Source: Bacillota bacterium (GTDB lineage: Bacteria > Bacillota > Clostridia > Tissierellales > Sedimentibacteraceae). From it: a stretch of DNA of 64,000 bases. Shown here piece by piece: positions 8,631-17,369 of the stretch (positions are counted from its first letter, which is position 1; every line of letters begins with the position of its first letter). The translations under genes and the position numbers were made by a program. The DNA lies in the NCBI GenBank assembly GCA_023386345.1, contig JAEWJT010000016.1, forward strand, positions 62,001-126,000. The letters run 5' to 3'. Below the pieces are notes generated by a model. The model did not search any database and had not been told where the DNA came from. It saw nothing but the letters and a program-made list of their open reading frames with translations.

Positions 8631-10898
8631 ATGTCAACAACATCAAGTATTTATGGTTCGGGTGTAAGCTCAAAGCGTGTAAATGGACTTATGTCAGGGC
8701 TAGATACAGACGAACTAGTAAAACAAATGTCATACGCAACTCAGACAAAAATAAATAAACAGTTTCAAGCACAGCAAAAGCTTGTTTATAAGCAGGACGC
8801 ATTTAGAGATGTTATATCTAAATTGGTTAAATTCAGCGATAAATATTTTTCGGCAACTTCAAAGACTAACATATTAAGTCCAAGCTTTTTTAGAGCAAAT
8901 ACCGCTAAATCTTCATCAAGCAATGTAACGGTTTCTGGAGATACGGAAGCTTTAAAGAATTTCTCAATAGATGATGTTATAAGTGTTGCATCTACTGCTA
9001 GATTTACTTCTAATAAAGAAATATCCAGTGGAGTAATAACAAGTGGTGATATTGATTCTACTGGCAAATTCAACGCATTAGCAGGGCAGGCTATAACTCT
9101 TAAAAGTGGAGAAAAGACGTATACATTAAAAATTGATGCAAATTTTGAGTTTAAAGATAGCGATCCACTTAAATCTGAGTTGGAACAAATTCAAGATGAA
9201 CTTAATAGACAGATAAATAGCATAACAGCGCTTAAAAATGCTGGAGTTGAATACTCAATTGATGCTGGTAAATTAAAACTTAATCCTGGAACATTTGGTG
9301 AAGGAGTTTTAAAAGTATCGGCTGTAGGGGATGAGATAAAAGAACGTTTAAATATCGAAGTAGATTCAGGAGGTTCTTCTGGTGAAGTTATAGATACGTC
9401 AGCAGGAGCTTTTCTAAAAGATGTAAACTTAAAAGATATTTTAGCAAAAGGTCAAATGACTTTCGACTACAATGGTATCCAGAAAACTATAAGCTTTCCA
9501 GATGCAGCATCTCCTGAAGCAATAGATACAGTTGAGAAATTTAAGACATATTTACAAGGCAAGCTGGACACTATGTATGGTTCAGGAAAGATACAAGTTG
9601 GAACAGATGATAAAAAATTAACTTTCGAAACAACCGGAACAAACAATTTGTTTGGAATATCATCAATGAGCCAAGATATAAGCAAATATACCGGATTATC
9701 AGCTGGAAATTACAATCGTGTAAATAAAGATTTAGCCATATCTAAGGCTGGTCTGAAAGATTCTTTAAATTCAACATCTACAAATGCAGACGGAAAAAAA
9801 TTATATGAAATAACTATTAATGATACGAAATTTTCGTTTACAGAAGATTCAACACTGAATGATATAATAAAAGAAATAAATTCTTCTGATGCAGGCATAA
9901 CTCTTACACATTCTGCAACAACGGATAAATTTACAGCTGTTTCAAAAGATACCGGAGCACATATGGACATTGTAATTTCTGATGATGTAGGAAATCTTGC
10001 TAATGTGCTTTTCGGACAAAAGGATGTTGCGGGTGGATATTCCGTAGAAAAAGGAACAGATACGGTTTTAGAAGTTACTAAAAACGGTGTAAAAGAAACT
10101 TTGACACGTAGTACAAGCAATATTAGCTTTGATGGCATTAATATAGGTCTTACAAATAAGGCTGTAGGCGAAAAAAACATCACCTTTACTGTAAGTGAAG
10201 AAACTGATAAAGTTGTTGAAAAGATGGCTCAATTTGTTGAAGATTATAATGAAATTGTAACATACTTAGATGCAAAACTCAGTGAAAAATCGAATAGCAA
10301 ATATCCACCTCTTACAGATGAGCAAAGAAGAGAAATGTCTGAAAGTGAAATAAAGCTTTGGGATGAAAAAGCAAAAGAAGGTATGTTGTATCTTGACTCT
10401 GATATGAATGCCTTGCTATACTCTTGGAAAGAGTCAGTATCAGGCTTTGTAGAAGGCAATAGCATGCACATGTCGAGCATAGGTATAGCATCAGCATTTG
10501 GAGATTATTCTGGTAAATTGGTCTTTAATGAAGAAAAATTTAGAAATGCTTATGCAACAGATGCTGAAAAAATTGAAGAACTCTTTACAAAAAATTCTAA
10601 AAATGCAACGACAGAGCAAAAAGGCTTAGCCCAAAGGTTAAAAGATGTTACTTCAAGAAATGTAGGAGTAGTGGGTGAAAAGGGAATTCTTGTTGAGAGA
10701 GCAGGAACTAAAGGCACTTCAAGTGAAAAAGCTAACTTCTTATATGAAAGAATAAAAGAATATGATGATATGATTGCAAAGCTAAAAACTAAATTGGTAG
10801 CTGAACAGCAAAAATATTATGCGAAATTTACCGCATTAGAAAAAGCACTTGCTAATATGAACAGTCAAAGTTCATGGTTAAGTTCCCAATTTCAGTAA
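8631..10898 (+). CDS. fliD: Flagellar hook-associated protein 2 / filament cap FliD
   Basis: A 755-residue secreted cap protein that catalyses flagellin polymerisation at the filament tip. The N-terminal FliD_N region shows the family hallmark GLMSGLDTDELVKQMSYATQTKINK (about residues 18-42); the C-terminal FliD_C region shows MAQFVEDYNEIVTYLDAKLSEK and ends in a coiled coil (YDDMIAKLKTKLVAEQQKYYAKFTALEKALANMN), as in other FliD proteins. It is longer than enterobacterial FliD (about 470), with an expanded middle. There is a good ribosome site (AAAGGAG). It lies directly upstream of its secretion partner genes fliS and a FliT-position coiled-coil gene. Confidence 0.95.
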   Translation: MSTTSSIYGSGVSSKRVNGLMSGLDTDELVKQMSYATQTKINKQFQAQQKLVYKQDAFRDVISKLVKFSDKYFSATSKTNILSPSFFRANTAKSSSSNVTVSGDTEALKNFSIDDVISVASTARFTSNKEISSGVITSGDIDSTGKFNALAGQAITLKSGEKTYTLKIDANFEFKDSDPLKSELEQIQDELNRQINSITALKNAGVEYSIDAGKLKLNPGTFGEGVLKVSAVGDEIKERLNIEVDSGGSSGEVIDTSAGAFLKDVNLKDILAKGQMTFDYNGIQKTISFPDAASPEAIDTVEKFKTYLQGKLDTMYGSGKIQVGTDDKKLTFETTGTNNLFGISSMSQDISKYTGLSAGNYNRVNKDLAISKAGLKDSLNSTSTNADGKKLYEITINDTKFSFTEDSTLNDIIKEINSSDAGITLTHSATTDKFTAVSKDTGAHMDIVISDDVGNLANVLFGQKDVAGGYSVEKGTDTVLEVTKNGVKETLTRSTSNISFDGINIGLTNKAVGEKNITFTVSEETDKVVEKMAQFVEDYNEIVTYLDAKLSEKSNSKYPPLTDEQRREMSESEIKLWDEKAKEGMLYLDSDMNALLYSWKESVSGFVEGNSMHMSSIGIASAFGDYSGKLVFNEEKFRNAYATDAEKIEELFTKNSKNATTEQKGLAQRLKDVTSRNVGVVGEKGILVERAGTKGTSSEKANFLYERIKEYDDMIAKLKTKLVAEQQKYYAKFTALEKALANMNSQSSWLSSQFQ

Positions 10899-10927
10899 AA
10901 TGCTTTTCTAATACAAACTAGTATAAA

Positions 10928-10956
10928 ATCAGTTGGAGTATAATACTCCAACTGAT
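10928..10956 (+). repeat. Stem-loop between fliD and fliS
   Basis: A 14-base arm, its complement and a single central base form a perfect palindrome, realistically a 12-bp hairpin with a 5-base loop (GTTGGAGTA ... TACTCCAAC). It is followed by TAAAAATCAATTTTTC rather than an immediate T run. It may protect or partly terminate the fliD message before fliS. Confidence 0.6.
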
Positions 10957-10990
10957 TAAAAATCAATTTTTCTTAGAATGGGGTAAACAA

Positions 10991-11365
10991 ATGATTGATC
11001 CTTACAAAAATTATAAAAATATCTCTATCAACACCATGTCAAAAGGAGAGTTATTAGTCTTGCTCTTTGACAAACTTGTACAGAGACTGACCTTAGCAAC
11101 TATTCTAAACAAGGATAATAAGATAGACGAAGCTAATATAAATCTGAACAAGTCAAGAGAAATATTTAATTATCTGCTTATAAGTCTTGACAATAATTAT
11201 AAATTATCAAAGGATTTATCTGAGCTATATGCCTTTTTTAACGCCCAAATCATTAAGGCTACTGCTAAAAGAGATATGGATTTAATAGAACAAATCTTGC
11301 CAATGATTAGAGAATTAAGAGATACATGGGTTGAGGCAGAAAAATTATCAAAGCTGAATAAGTAG
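10991..11365 (+). CDS. fliS: Flagellin export chaperone FliS
   Basis: A 124-residue helical cytosolic chaperone that binds the flagellin C-terminus and prevents premature polymerisation. Diagnostic features are an N-terminal Tyr-rich segment (DPYKNYKNISINTMSKGELLVLLFDKLVQRL) and a helical body ending YAFFNAQIIKATAKRDMDLIEQILPMIRELRDTW, of normal family length. It sits between fliD and flagellin, the usual place. Confidence 0.93.
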   Translation: MIDPYKNYKNISINTMSKGELLVLLFDKLVQRLTLATILNKDNKIDEANINLNKSREIFNYLLISLDNNYKLSKDLSELYAFFNAQIIKATAKRDMDLIEQILPMIRELRDTWVEAEKLSKLNK

Positions 11366-11373
11366 GTGGCAGT

Positions 11374-11808
11374 GTGATAGACTTATTAAATACTAAGCTT
11401 GAACTAATAAAAAAAATTGAAGAATTAACTTTTAAGATATTAGAAATTCCATTAGAGGATGAAGAATTTGAGAATTCATTAAATAAGTACAATGAATTGA
11501 TAGACAAAAGGCAAAGTTTAATGAATGAGATAGATGATATTGATTATAAGATTAATAGCATAGATTTGCAACTGATTAGTTTTAATAGTGATTTTACAAA
11601 ATCTAAAGATTTATTAGAAACTAATATAAAATTTATTTTAAAAAACATAATAGATATGGATAAGAAAATCAAGCTTAATACTGAAAAAGAACTTATACTG
11701 ACCAAGAGAAAATTAAATGAGACAGAGCAAAGACTTCAAACTTCTGACTTTGAACTTAATAAAGAAGATAAAAAGCCAATAGGATATTACTTAAATAAAA
11801 AAAGTTAA
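11374..11808 (+). CDS. Coiled-coil protein at FliT position
   Basis: A 144-residue, highly charged, helical protein rich in Glu, Lys and Leu, with long heptad-like stretches (LIKKIEELTFKILE; KYNELIDKRQSLMNEIDD). It begins with a GTG codon eight bases after the fliS stop, with GGTGG just upstream, so it is an operon member. Position and size match FliT- or FlgN-type export chaperones, but the sequence is too divergent for me to assign one. An intrinsic terminator follows. Confidence 0.75.
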   Translation: MIDLLNTKLELIKKIEELTFKILEIPLEDEEFENSLNKYNELIDKRQSLMNEIDDIDYKINSIDLQLISFNSDFTKSKDLLETNIKFILKNIIDMDKKIKLNTEKELILTKRKLNETEQRLQTSDFELNKEDKKPIGYYLNKKS

Positions 11809-11814
11809 ATTGAC

Positions 11815-11857
11815 AGGACAATATGTTAGATTAAGATTCTAGGTATTGTTCTTTTTT
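11815..11857 (+). terminator. Intrinsic terminator of the che-fliD-fliS operon
   Basis: AGGACAATA (11815-11823) pairs with TATTGTTCT (11844-11852, one G-U) and is followed by six T residues. The loop can form a second small hairpin (TTAGA/TTCTA). It separates the operon from the independently promoted flagellin gene. Confidence 0.7.
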
Positions 11858-11963
11858 ATAGACAGAGCAGTAGAAAAGGTGGTATTTTTCAAAGGAAAGA
11901 TTGGAGAAGATATGAACAGAAATATTTTTTATAAAAAAATATTAAAAATTTTTAAAAATTTGC

Positions 11964-11990
11964 TAAACTTTTACAAACTTCGACCGATAT
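11964..11990 (+). promoter_or_regulatory. Sigma-D promoter of the flagellin gene
   Basis: TAAA at 11964-11967, exactly 15 bases, then ACCGATAT at 11983-11990: one mismatch from the sigma-D consensus. It gives a leader of about 100 bases before the flagellin start. That leader holds a small GGGA/TCCC hairpin (12056-12068) and a GGA in the Shine-Dalgarno sequence. Confidence 0.9.
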
Positions 11991-12095
11991 ATATATTAAG
12001 CGAGTAAAATTGCTAAGAATTGTGTGGCAGGCGCCGCTACATAATTAAAATATATGGGAATGAATCCCGATTAAAAAATACATGGAGGTATTAAA

Positions 12096-12914
12096 ATGAG
12101 AATACAACATAACGTTAACGCATTAAATTCACACAGAAATTTAACAATGAACACAGCTTCTATAGGTAAAAACTTAGAGAAATTATCATCAGGATACAAA
12201 ATAAACAGAGCTGCTGATGATGCTGCAGGTTTAGCTATATCAGAAAAAATGAGAGCACAAATCAATGGTTTAGAGCAAGCTCAATCAAACGCTCAAGACG
12301 GTATATCATTGATTCAAACAGCAGAAGGTGCTTTAAATGAAACTCATGCTATATTACAAAGAATGAGAACATTGGCTGTACAAGCTTCAAACGGAACATA
12401 TCAATCAGACGTTGACCGTGAGAACATTGATGAAGAGTTAAATGCTTTAAAGAGCGAAATAGACAGAATAGCTAGTTCAACTCACTACAATAAGAATGAC
12501 CTACTTAACGGTAGCTTAACTATTACATTCCAAATTGGAGCAAACGGAGTTGCAGATCAACAAGTAACATTAGGAGTATCAAGCCAAAATGCTTCTGCAT
12601 TAGGAGTTAGTGCTGTTGGTGTTAGTACAGTTGCAAGTGCAAATTCTGCTATAAGTTCAATAGATGCAGCAATAAACAGTGTATCAAAAACACGTTCTAA
12701 ATTGGGAGCTCTTCAAAACAGATTAGAGCACACAATCAATAACTTGGGAGTAGCTTCTGAAAACTTAACAGCTGCTGAATCAAGAATAAGAGACGTTGAC
12801 ATGGCTAAAGAGATGATGACATTCACTAAGAATAACATCCTTACTCAAGCTTCTCAAGCAATGCTTGCACAAGCTAACATGCAACCACAAGGCGTATTAC
12901 AATTATTACAATAA
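12096..12914 (+). CDS. fliC: Flagellin
   Basis: A 272-residue short flagellin (hag/fliC), the filament subunit. The N-terminal D0/D1 domain (MRIQHNVNALNSHRNL, LEKLSSGYKINRAADDAAGLAISEKM, up to about residue 140) and the C-terminal D1/D0 (SKLGALQNRLEHTINNL to QANMQPQGVLQLLQ) are both complete; the surface domain is reduced to about 50 residues. That part (about 150-200) is rich in Ser and Asn (GVSSQNASALGVSAVGVS), which makes it a plausible O-glycosylation target for the enzymes next door. Ribosome site GGAGG; own sigma-D promoter and strong terminator. Confidence 0.98.
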   Translation: MRIQHNVNALNSHRNLTMNTASIGKNLEKLSSGYKINRAADDAAGLAISEKMRAQINGLEQAQSNAQDGISLIQTAEGALNETHAILQRMRTLAVQASNGTYQSDVDRENIDEELNALKSEIDRIASSTHYNKNDLLNGSLTITFQIGANGVADQQVTLGVSSQNASALGVSAVGVSTVASANSAISSIDAAINSVSKTRSKLGALQNRLEHTINNLGVASENLTAAESRIRDVDMAKEMMTFTKNNILTQASQAMLAQANMQPQGVLQLLQ

Positions 12915-12930
12915 TTATAGTATACTATAT

Positions 12931-12958
12931 AAAAAAGCGAGGTCACCTCGCTTTTTTT
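12931..12958 (+). terminator. Intrinsic terminator of flagellin
   Basis: GCGAGG/CCTCGC hairpin with a 3-base loop (12937-12951) flanked by A6 and T7, so it can act in both directions. Confidence 0.93.
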
Positions 12959-13014
12959 ATTGCTTTATCAATAATATCTAGTATTTATTATGAACTTCAC
13001 ATTTGTTATATAAT

Positions 13015-13050
13015 AAAAAAATAAATGAGTGTGCCAATATGCAGGCACAC
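13015..13050 (-). terminator. Intrinsic terminator of the minus-strand glycosyltransferase
   Basis: GTGTGCC/GGCACAC hairpin (13029-13050) just after the stop of the minus-strand gene, followed on that strand by an AT-rich stretch and a run of T (13021-13015). Confidence 0.7.
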
Positions 13051-13056
13051 CCATCA

Positions 13057-15174
13057 CTAATTAATTGTTTTTTCTAATTCTTGAATTTCAATATCATTTG
13101 GATTTAGTGTTTTATATTCAGCTAATATGAGTTTAGCGTCATTGAAATTATTTTTATTAATTAGCTCTTTAATATTGTTCTTTATTGTAATAGCCAGAAT
13201 TTCAAATTCAGATAACTCATTTGGAATATTGTTTTCTTCATTCTCTTCTAAACTTTCAGTTAATATCGAGATGAGATTTTTCATCGAATTATTTGCTGAT
13301 AGTGCTTTTCTAAGCAGTTTTATATAATTGAGCTTAGAATTATTTGCTAAAGCTTCATTTGCTTTCATACAATAATAACCAAACTGAATGTTTTTAGGAA
13401 CTAAATCTATATTTTCATCATTAAGGATGTTTTCATTATATGTATTTATTAGATAGATTTCGAAGTTTTTGAGATATTTTTTAAATGAATTTATAATTAT
13501 TTCCTTATCATCAGCATCATTTAAAGTAATTGATACCTCATATATAGATTTTAACAAATATGCTTCGTACGGATTGTTAGATTCGTAAGTATATGATGAA
13601 ATTGTATCTAAAAAGTCATCATACTGCCTGTTTATTACATCAAAGCAAGCTAACAGACAATCAAAATCTAATTTGCTTTTAAATAATTTTAATGGCATAT
13701 TATATTTTAAAACATAATAAACAATATCAAAATAATGAATGTCAAATTTTTCAATTTCATTTAAAAATTCAGTTATTTGAGCTTTTACATCGTTACTTTT
13801 ATCTTCATATACTTGTCTTATTTTCATATAAGTTATGTATGGGCTCTTTGATTTTATATCAAGCTTAGAAAGTAAGGATATAATTTTATGCTTTTCTTCA
13901 ATGCGCTCATTTATGAAAGATTCAATGGATTTTTGTAAATTAGATTCAAATTCTTCATTTCTGTCAAGTTCAACTGTGTACAAATACTTGAGGTCATCAT
14001 AGTTATTTTGAATTCTCATCACTTCTAAATAAAGTTTAAATAAAAAGTCTTGGCTCATTTTAAATTCACAGCTAAAAGCTAACATTTTTTTTATCAGTTC
14101 TTTAGCCTCTTCGCATCTTTCAAGTTTGAAATATGAATTTATAACATTTAGAGAAGCTAAATATAGCGAAAAATTATCGGCACAAATTAATGCTCTGTTA
14201 TAAGCTTCACGTGTTGTGTGCTTCCCATCTGCATACTTATCGAAATGCTCTTTATATTTTATATAAGTTTCTACGCATTCTGCATATTTATTTAAAGAGT
14301 TGAATGCAAACAGCATATAATAATATACATCGGTATCCGATGCTAATATATCTGACTTGGATTTAAAATACAAATCAGCTTCATTTAAAACTTCCCAATG
14401 CTTATTCAAACCTGCATATGTTGCCATTAGATTAATAGATAGTGCGCAGTACATATTGTTATTGCCTTCTTTTATAGCAAGCTCTTTACCTATTTTATAA
14501 TGCTTTAATGCTTCTTCTCTGTTTTTTAGTGTATCACGCATAGTGTATGATTCGCCGAGTTCTTTTCTTAACTTTGGATTATTAGGCATTGTTTCTAATT
14601 GTTTTAGTAACAAATCAATATTTCTTTTATGCTTAGCTTTCGCTTGTTTTTCACTAGCAAGTATATAACCATAATGATTAAATTTTGTCTTTGTCAAATT
14701 TTTTACAGGCAAAATAAAGGGTATTTGTTCATGAACAATACCTATGAACCTTGTTTCCTTTGTCAATTTTCTCATTCTAGGGATTAAAACAGATGAGCTT
14801 GAATTTCTCTCTTTATTTTTATAGTTCACAATATAATAACTTGCTGACATGTATTTTTTATATTTTTTTGATTTGAAAAATTCAATTATTTCATTTGCAT
14901 TCTCAATTATTTCATCAGCGTCAATAAACATATACCATTCGCCTTTAGCATAGTCTATAGTAACATTTCTTGCTGCCGCAAAATCATTGCACCATTCAAA
15001 GTAATATACCTTATCAGTGTATCTCTTCGCTATTTCAACGGTTTTGTCTGTTGAACCTGTATCAACTATAATTAATTCGCTTTTTATATTCTCTAAAATA
15101 GGTTTTAGGGCTGTTAAGCATTCATCTAAATACTTTTCTTCATTTTTCACTATCATTCCTATAGAAAGTATCAT
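13057..15174 (-). CDS. Family 2 glycosyltransferase with TPR-like repeats
   Basis: A 705-residue protein. The N-terminal GT2 domain (about 1-100) shows MIVKNEEKYLDECLTALK, the nucleotide-binding IIVDTGSTDKTVEIAKRY, WCNDFAAARN and the metal-binding DADE motif. A long helical TPR-like region follows (about 190-700). This SunS/GT2-TPR architecture is often found in flagellin or S-layer glycosylation loci. The start at ATG 15174 has GGAGG with 5-base spacing. It is convergent with flagellin and divergent from the sugar operon, so flagellin glycosylation is the likely role; the substrate is inferred only from position. Confidence 0.88.
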   Translation of the reverse strand: MILSIGMIVKNEEKYLDECLTALKPILENIKSELIIVDTGSTDKTVEIAKRYTDKVYYFEWCNDFAAARNVTIDYAKGEWYMFIDADEIIENANEIIEFFKSKKYKKYMSASYYIVNYKNKERNSSSSVLIPRMRKLTKETRFIGIVHEQIPFILPVKNLTKTKFNHYGYILASEKQAKAKHKRNIDLLLKQLETMPNNPKLRKELGESYTMRDTLKNREEALKHYKIGKELAIKEGNNNMYCALSINLMATYAGLNKHWEVLNEADLYFKSKSDILASDTDVYYYMLFAFNSLNKYAECVETYIKYKEHFDKYADGKHTTREAYNRALICADNFSLYLASLNVINSYFKLERCEEAKELIKKMLAFSCEFKMSQDFLFKLYLEVMRIQNNYDDLKYLYTVELDRNEEFESNLQKSIESFINERIEEKHKIISLLSKLDIKSKSPYITYMKIRQVYEDKSNDVKAQITEFLNEIEKFDIHYFDIVYYVLKYNMPLKLFKSKLDFDCLLACFDVINRQYDDFLDTISSYTYESNNPYEAYLLKSIYEVSITLNDADDKEIIINSFKKYLKNFEIYLINTYNENILNDENIDLVPKNIQFGYYCMKANEALANNSKLNYIKLLRKALSANNSMKNLISILTESLEENEENNIPNELSEFEILAITIKNNIKELINKNNFNDAKLILAEYKTLNPNDIEIQELEKTIN

Positions 15175-15224
15175 AGTATCCTCCCAAAATATATAAAATT
15201 ATTCTTTCTTTAATCTACAAAATA

Positions 15225-15233
15225 TGCTATAAT
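15225..15233 (+). promoter_or_regulatory. Candidate extended -10 promoter for the glycosylation operon
   Basis: TGCTATAAT matches an extended -10 (TGN-TATAAT) in the 139-base gap between divergent glycosyltransferase genes. The -35 region at 17-base spacing is weak (TTTCTT). The first gene of the operon starts at 15314. Confidence 0.45.
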
Positions 15234-15313
15234 TATACTATAAATATACGTAAACATCAATATAAGAAAGTGAAATTTATACAAAATATGATATAAGTTA
15301 GGAGTGATTAAAT

Positions 15314-17353
15314 ATGTACTTTGAAATGTTACTTAATTCCTTAAATACATTTGAGCAATTAGTCGAATTAATTAATTCAAATAGCATAGATGAAATCGTT
15401 AATTGTGTTGCACAAGAGACTGATATACCTTTGGAGGAGCTTCTTAATCTGCCAATGGGAGGATATTCTAAGGGTAAAAAAAGTGGAGCATATTATTATG
15501 TTATGATTGATTTAAAGAAGAACATTAATCAATACATATGGTTATATAATAATTTGTGCGATGAACGTTCAAGAGATGTATTATTAAATCTTTTAAGATA
15601 TAGGATACTTCCTAGTACTAAATATTTAGGTTTAGCTTATGATGATATTCCGCAATATTTTGATGCTGATATAGTAAAGTGCAGTGATGATGAAGTCTTT
15701 GTAGATTGTGGAGGTTTTACTGGTGATACGGCAGAAAGCTTTATTAATAATTTTGGTAAATATAAAAAGATTTATATTTATGAGCCTTCGCCAGAGAATG
15801 TCAAAACATGTGTAGAAAATACAAAGAATTATAGCAATATAGAAGTTAGGCAATTTGGAGTCGGTGATAAAATAGAAAAACTGAAATTTTCCAAATCTGG
15901 TTCGGCAAGCAGTGTCGTTAATAATTCGGCAGAAGAATATGATGAGATAAATATTACAACATTAGACAAGGATATTAAAGAAAAAGTTAGTTTTATAAAA
16001 ATGGATATAGAGGGCTCTGAAATACAAGGAATAATAGGGGCTAAAAATCATATAAAAAATGATACGCCTAAACTTGCGATATGTGTATATCATATCGTCT
16101 CAGATATATGGGAAATACCTAAGCTGATATATGCGATAAATAAGAATTATAAATTTTATATAAGACATTATGAAAAAAGTGTAAATTGGGAAACAGTTAT
16201 TTATGCTATTCCAAAAGATGATAATATACATATTAAGAGAACAAAAGATATAAATGGGGTATATGCTATTTCGGGGATACCTGGAAACTGGTGCAACGAT
16301 CAGCTTACAAAGGATTGTGGAATAATACCATATTTATTACATAAAAGACACGGGTATGATTGCTATATGGTCGGTGAAAAAAATGGAGACTATCCATTTT
16401 TAGAGACTTATGTAAAAGGCTTAAAGATGAAGTTTATAGACAGTTGTGATCCTAATAACTTGTGCAATTATATAATAAATAACTATAAAGACATTGATGT
16501 ATTAGTTCTTTATGGATTATATTTTACTTTTGTCGAAAGTTCCATTTTGTATAAAAAACTTAGACCAGATGGAAAAATTATATTGAATTTAGATGCAAGT
16601 TCACATTGGATGGATAGAGTTTTATTCAATTCTGATTGGTGTACTGGATTATTAAATAGTTGTGATATTATAGCAACATCATGCAAAAAATTGCAAAGAC
16701 ATCTAAATATTAAATGGCCATGTTGGAATATAGAGTATATGCCAAACGGGTTTTATAATTTTGCCAATTTAGATATTGATGTTGAATATAATAAAAAAGA
16801 AAACACTATTATTACTGTTGGAAGAATAGGTACTGAACAAAAGGCAAATCATGTACTTATGGAGACCTTTGCTTTGTTGTCAAAAAGGTTAAATGATTGG
16901 AAATTAAAACTAATTGGCAAGGTTGAAGATAGTTTTAAACCATACATAGAAGAATATTTCACTAAATATCCTCAACTGGTGGATAAAGTTATATTTACTG
17001 GATTTATAGCTGATAAGACAGTTTTGATGAATGAATATAGAAAGGCTAAAATTTTTGCTTTAACATCTATATTTGAAGGCTCACCTAATGTTGCTGCGGA
17101 AGCTCAGATAAATGGATGCTATATGGTAACAAGCAATATTGACGCTTCAAATGATATAACTAATAATGAAAAATGCGGCAAGATATTTTCGATTGGTGAT
17201 GTTGAAAAACTATATGAAATTTTGTTGGAAGCATGTACAAATGAAGAGGAGTTAAAGACTGCATCGTATAATGCTATAGAATACGCAAAAACTTTTCTTG
17301 ATTGGGATCAAAATATAGATAGATTGAATTACATGCTAAAAGAAGAAGTATAA
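15314..17353 (+). CDS. FkbM-type methyltransferase fused to group 1 glycosyltransferase
   Basis: A 679-residue bifunctional protein. Residues about 130-290 form an FkbM-family SAM methyltransferase (VFVDCGGFTGDTAESFI, IYIYEPSPENVK, ITTLDKDI, FIKMDIEGSE). From about 310 to the end there is a GT4-like glycosyltransferase (NTIITVGRIGTEQKANHVLMETFALL, LKLIGKVEDSF, IFTGFIADKTVL, FALTSIFEGSPNVAAEAQINGC). The glycosyltransferase half is a close paralog of the protein at 26580-27755, which lacks the methyltransferase half. It is followed after 16 bases by a methyltransferase-like gene that is also duplicated. It is likely to assemble and methylate the filament glycan. Confidence 0.88.
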   Translation: MYFEMLLNSLNTFEQLVELINSNSIDEIVNCVAQETDIPLEELLNLPMGGYSKGKKSGAYYYVMIDLKKNINQYIWLYNNLCDERSRDVLLNLLRYRILPSTKYLGLAYDDIPQYFDADIVKCSDDEVFVDCGGFTGDTAESFINNFGKYKKIYIYEPSPENVKTCVENTKNYSNIEVRQFGVGDKIEKLKFSKSGSASSVVNNSAEEYDEINITTLDKDIKEKVSFIKMDIEGSEIQGIIGAKNHIKNDTPKLAICVYHIVSDIWEIPKLIYAINKNYKFYIRHYEKSVNWETVIYAIPKDDNIHIKRTKDINGVYAISGIPGNWCNDQLTKDCGIIPYLLHKRHGYDCYMVGEKNGDYPFLETYVKGLKMKFIDSCDPNNLCNYIINNYKDIDVLVLYGLYFTFVESSILYKKLRPDGKIILNLDASSHWMDRVLFNSDWCTGLLNSCDIIATSCKKLQRHLNIKWPCWNIEYMPNGFYNFANLDIDVEYNKKENTIITVGRIGTEQKANHVLMETFALLSKRLNDWKLKLIGKVEDSFKPYIEEYFTKYPQLVDKVIFTGFIADKTVLMNEYRKAKIFALTSIFEGSPNVAAEAQINGCYMVTSNIDASNDITNNEKCGKIFSIGDVEKLYEILLEACTNEEELKTASYNAIEYAKTFLDWDQNIDRLNYMLKEEV

Positions 17354-17369
17354 ATTAGGAGAAGATAAT

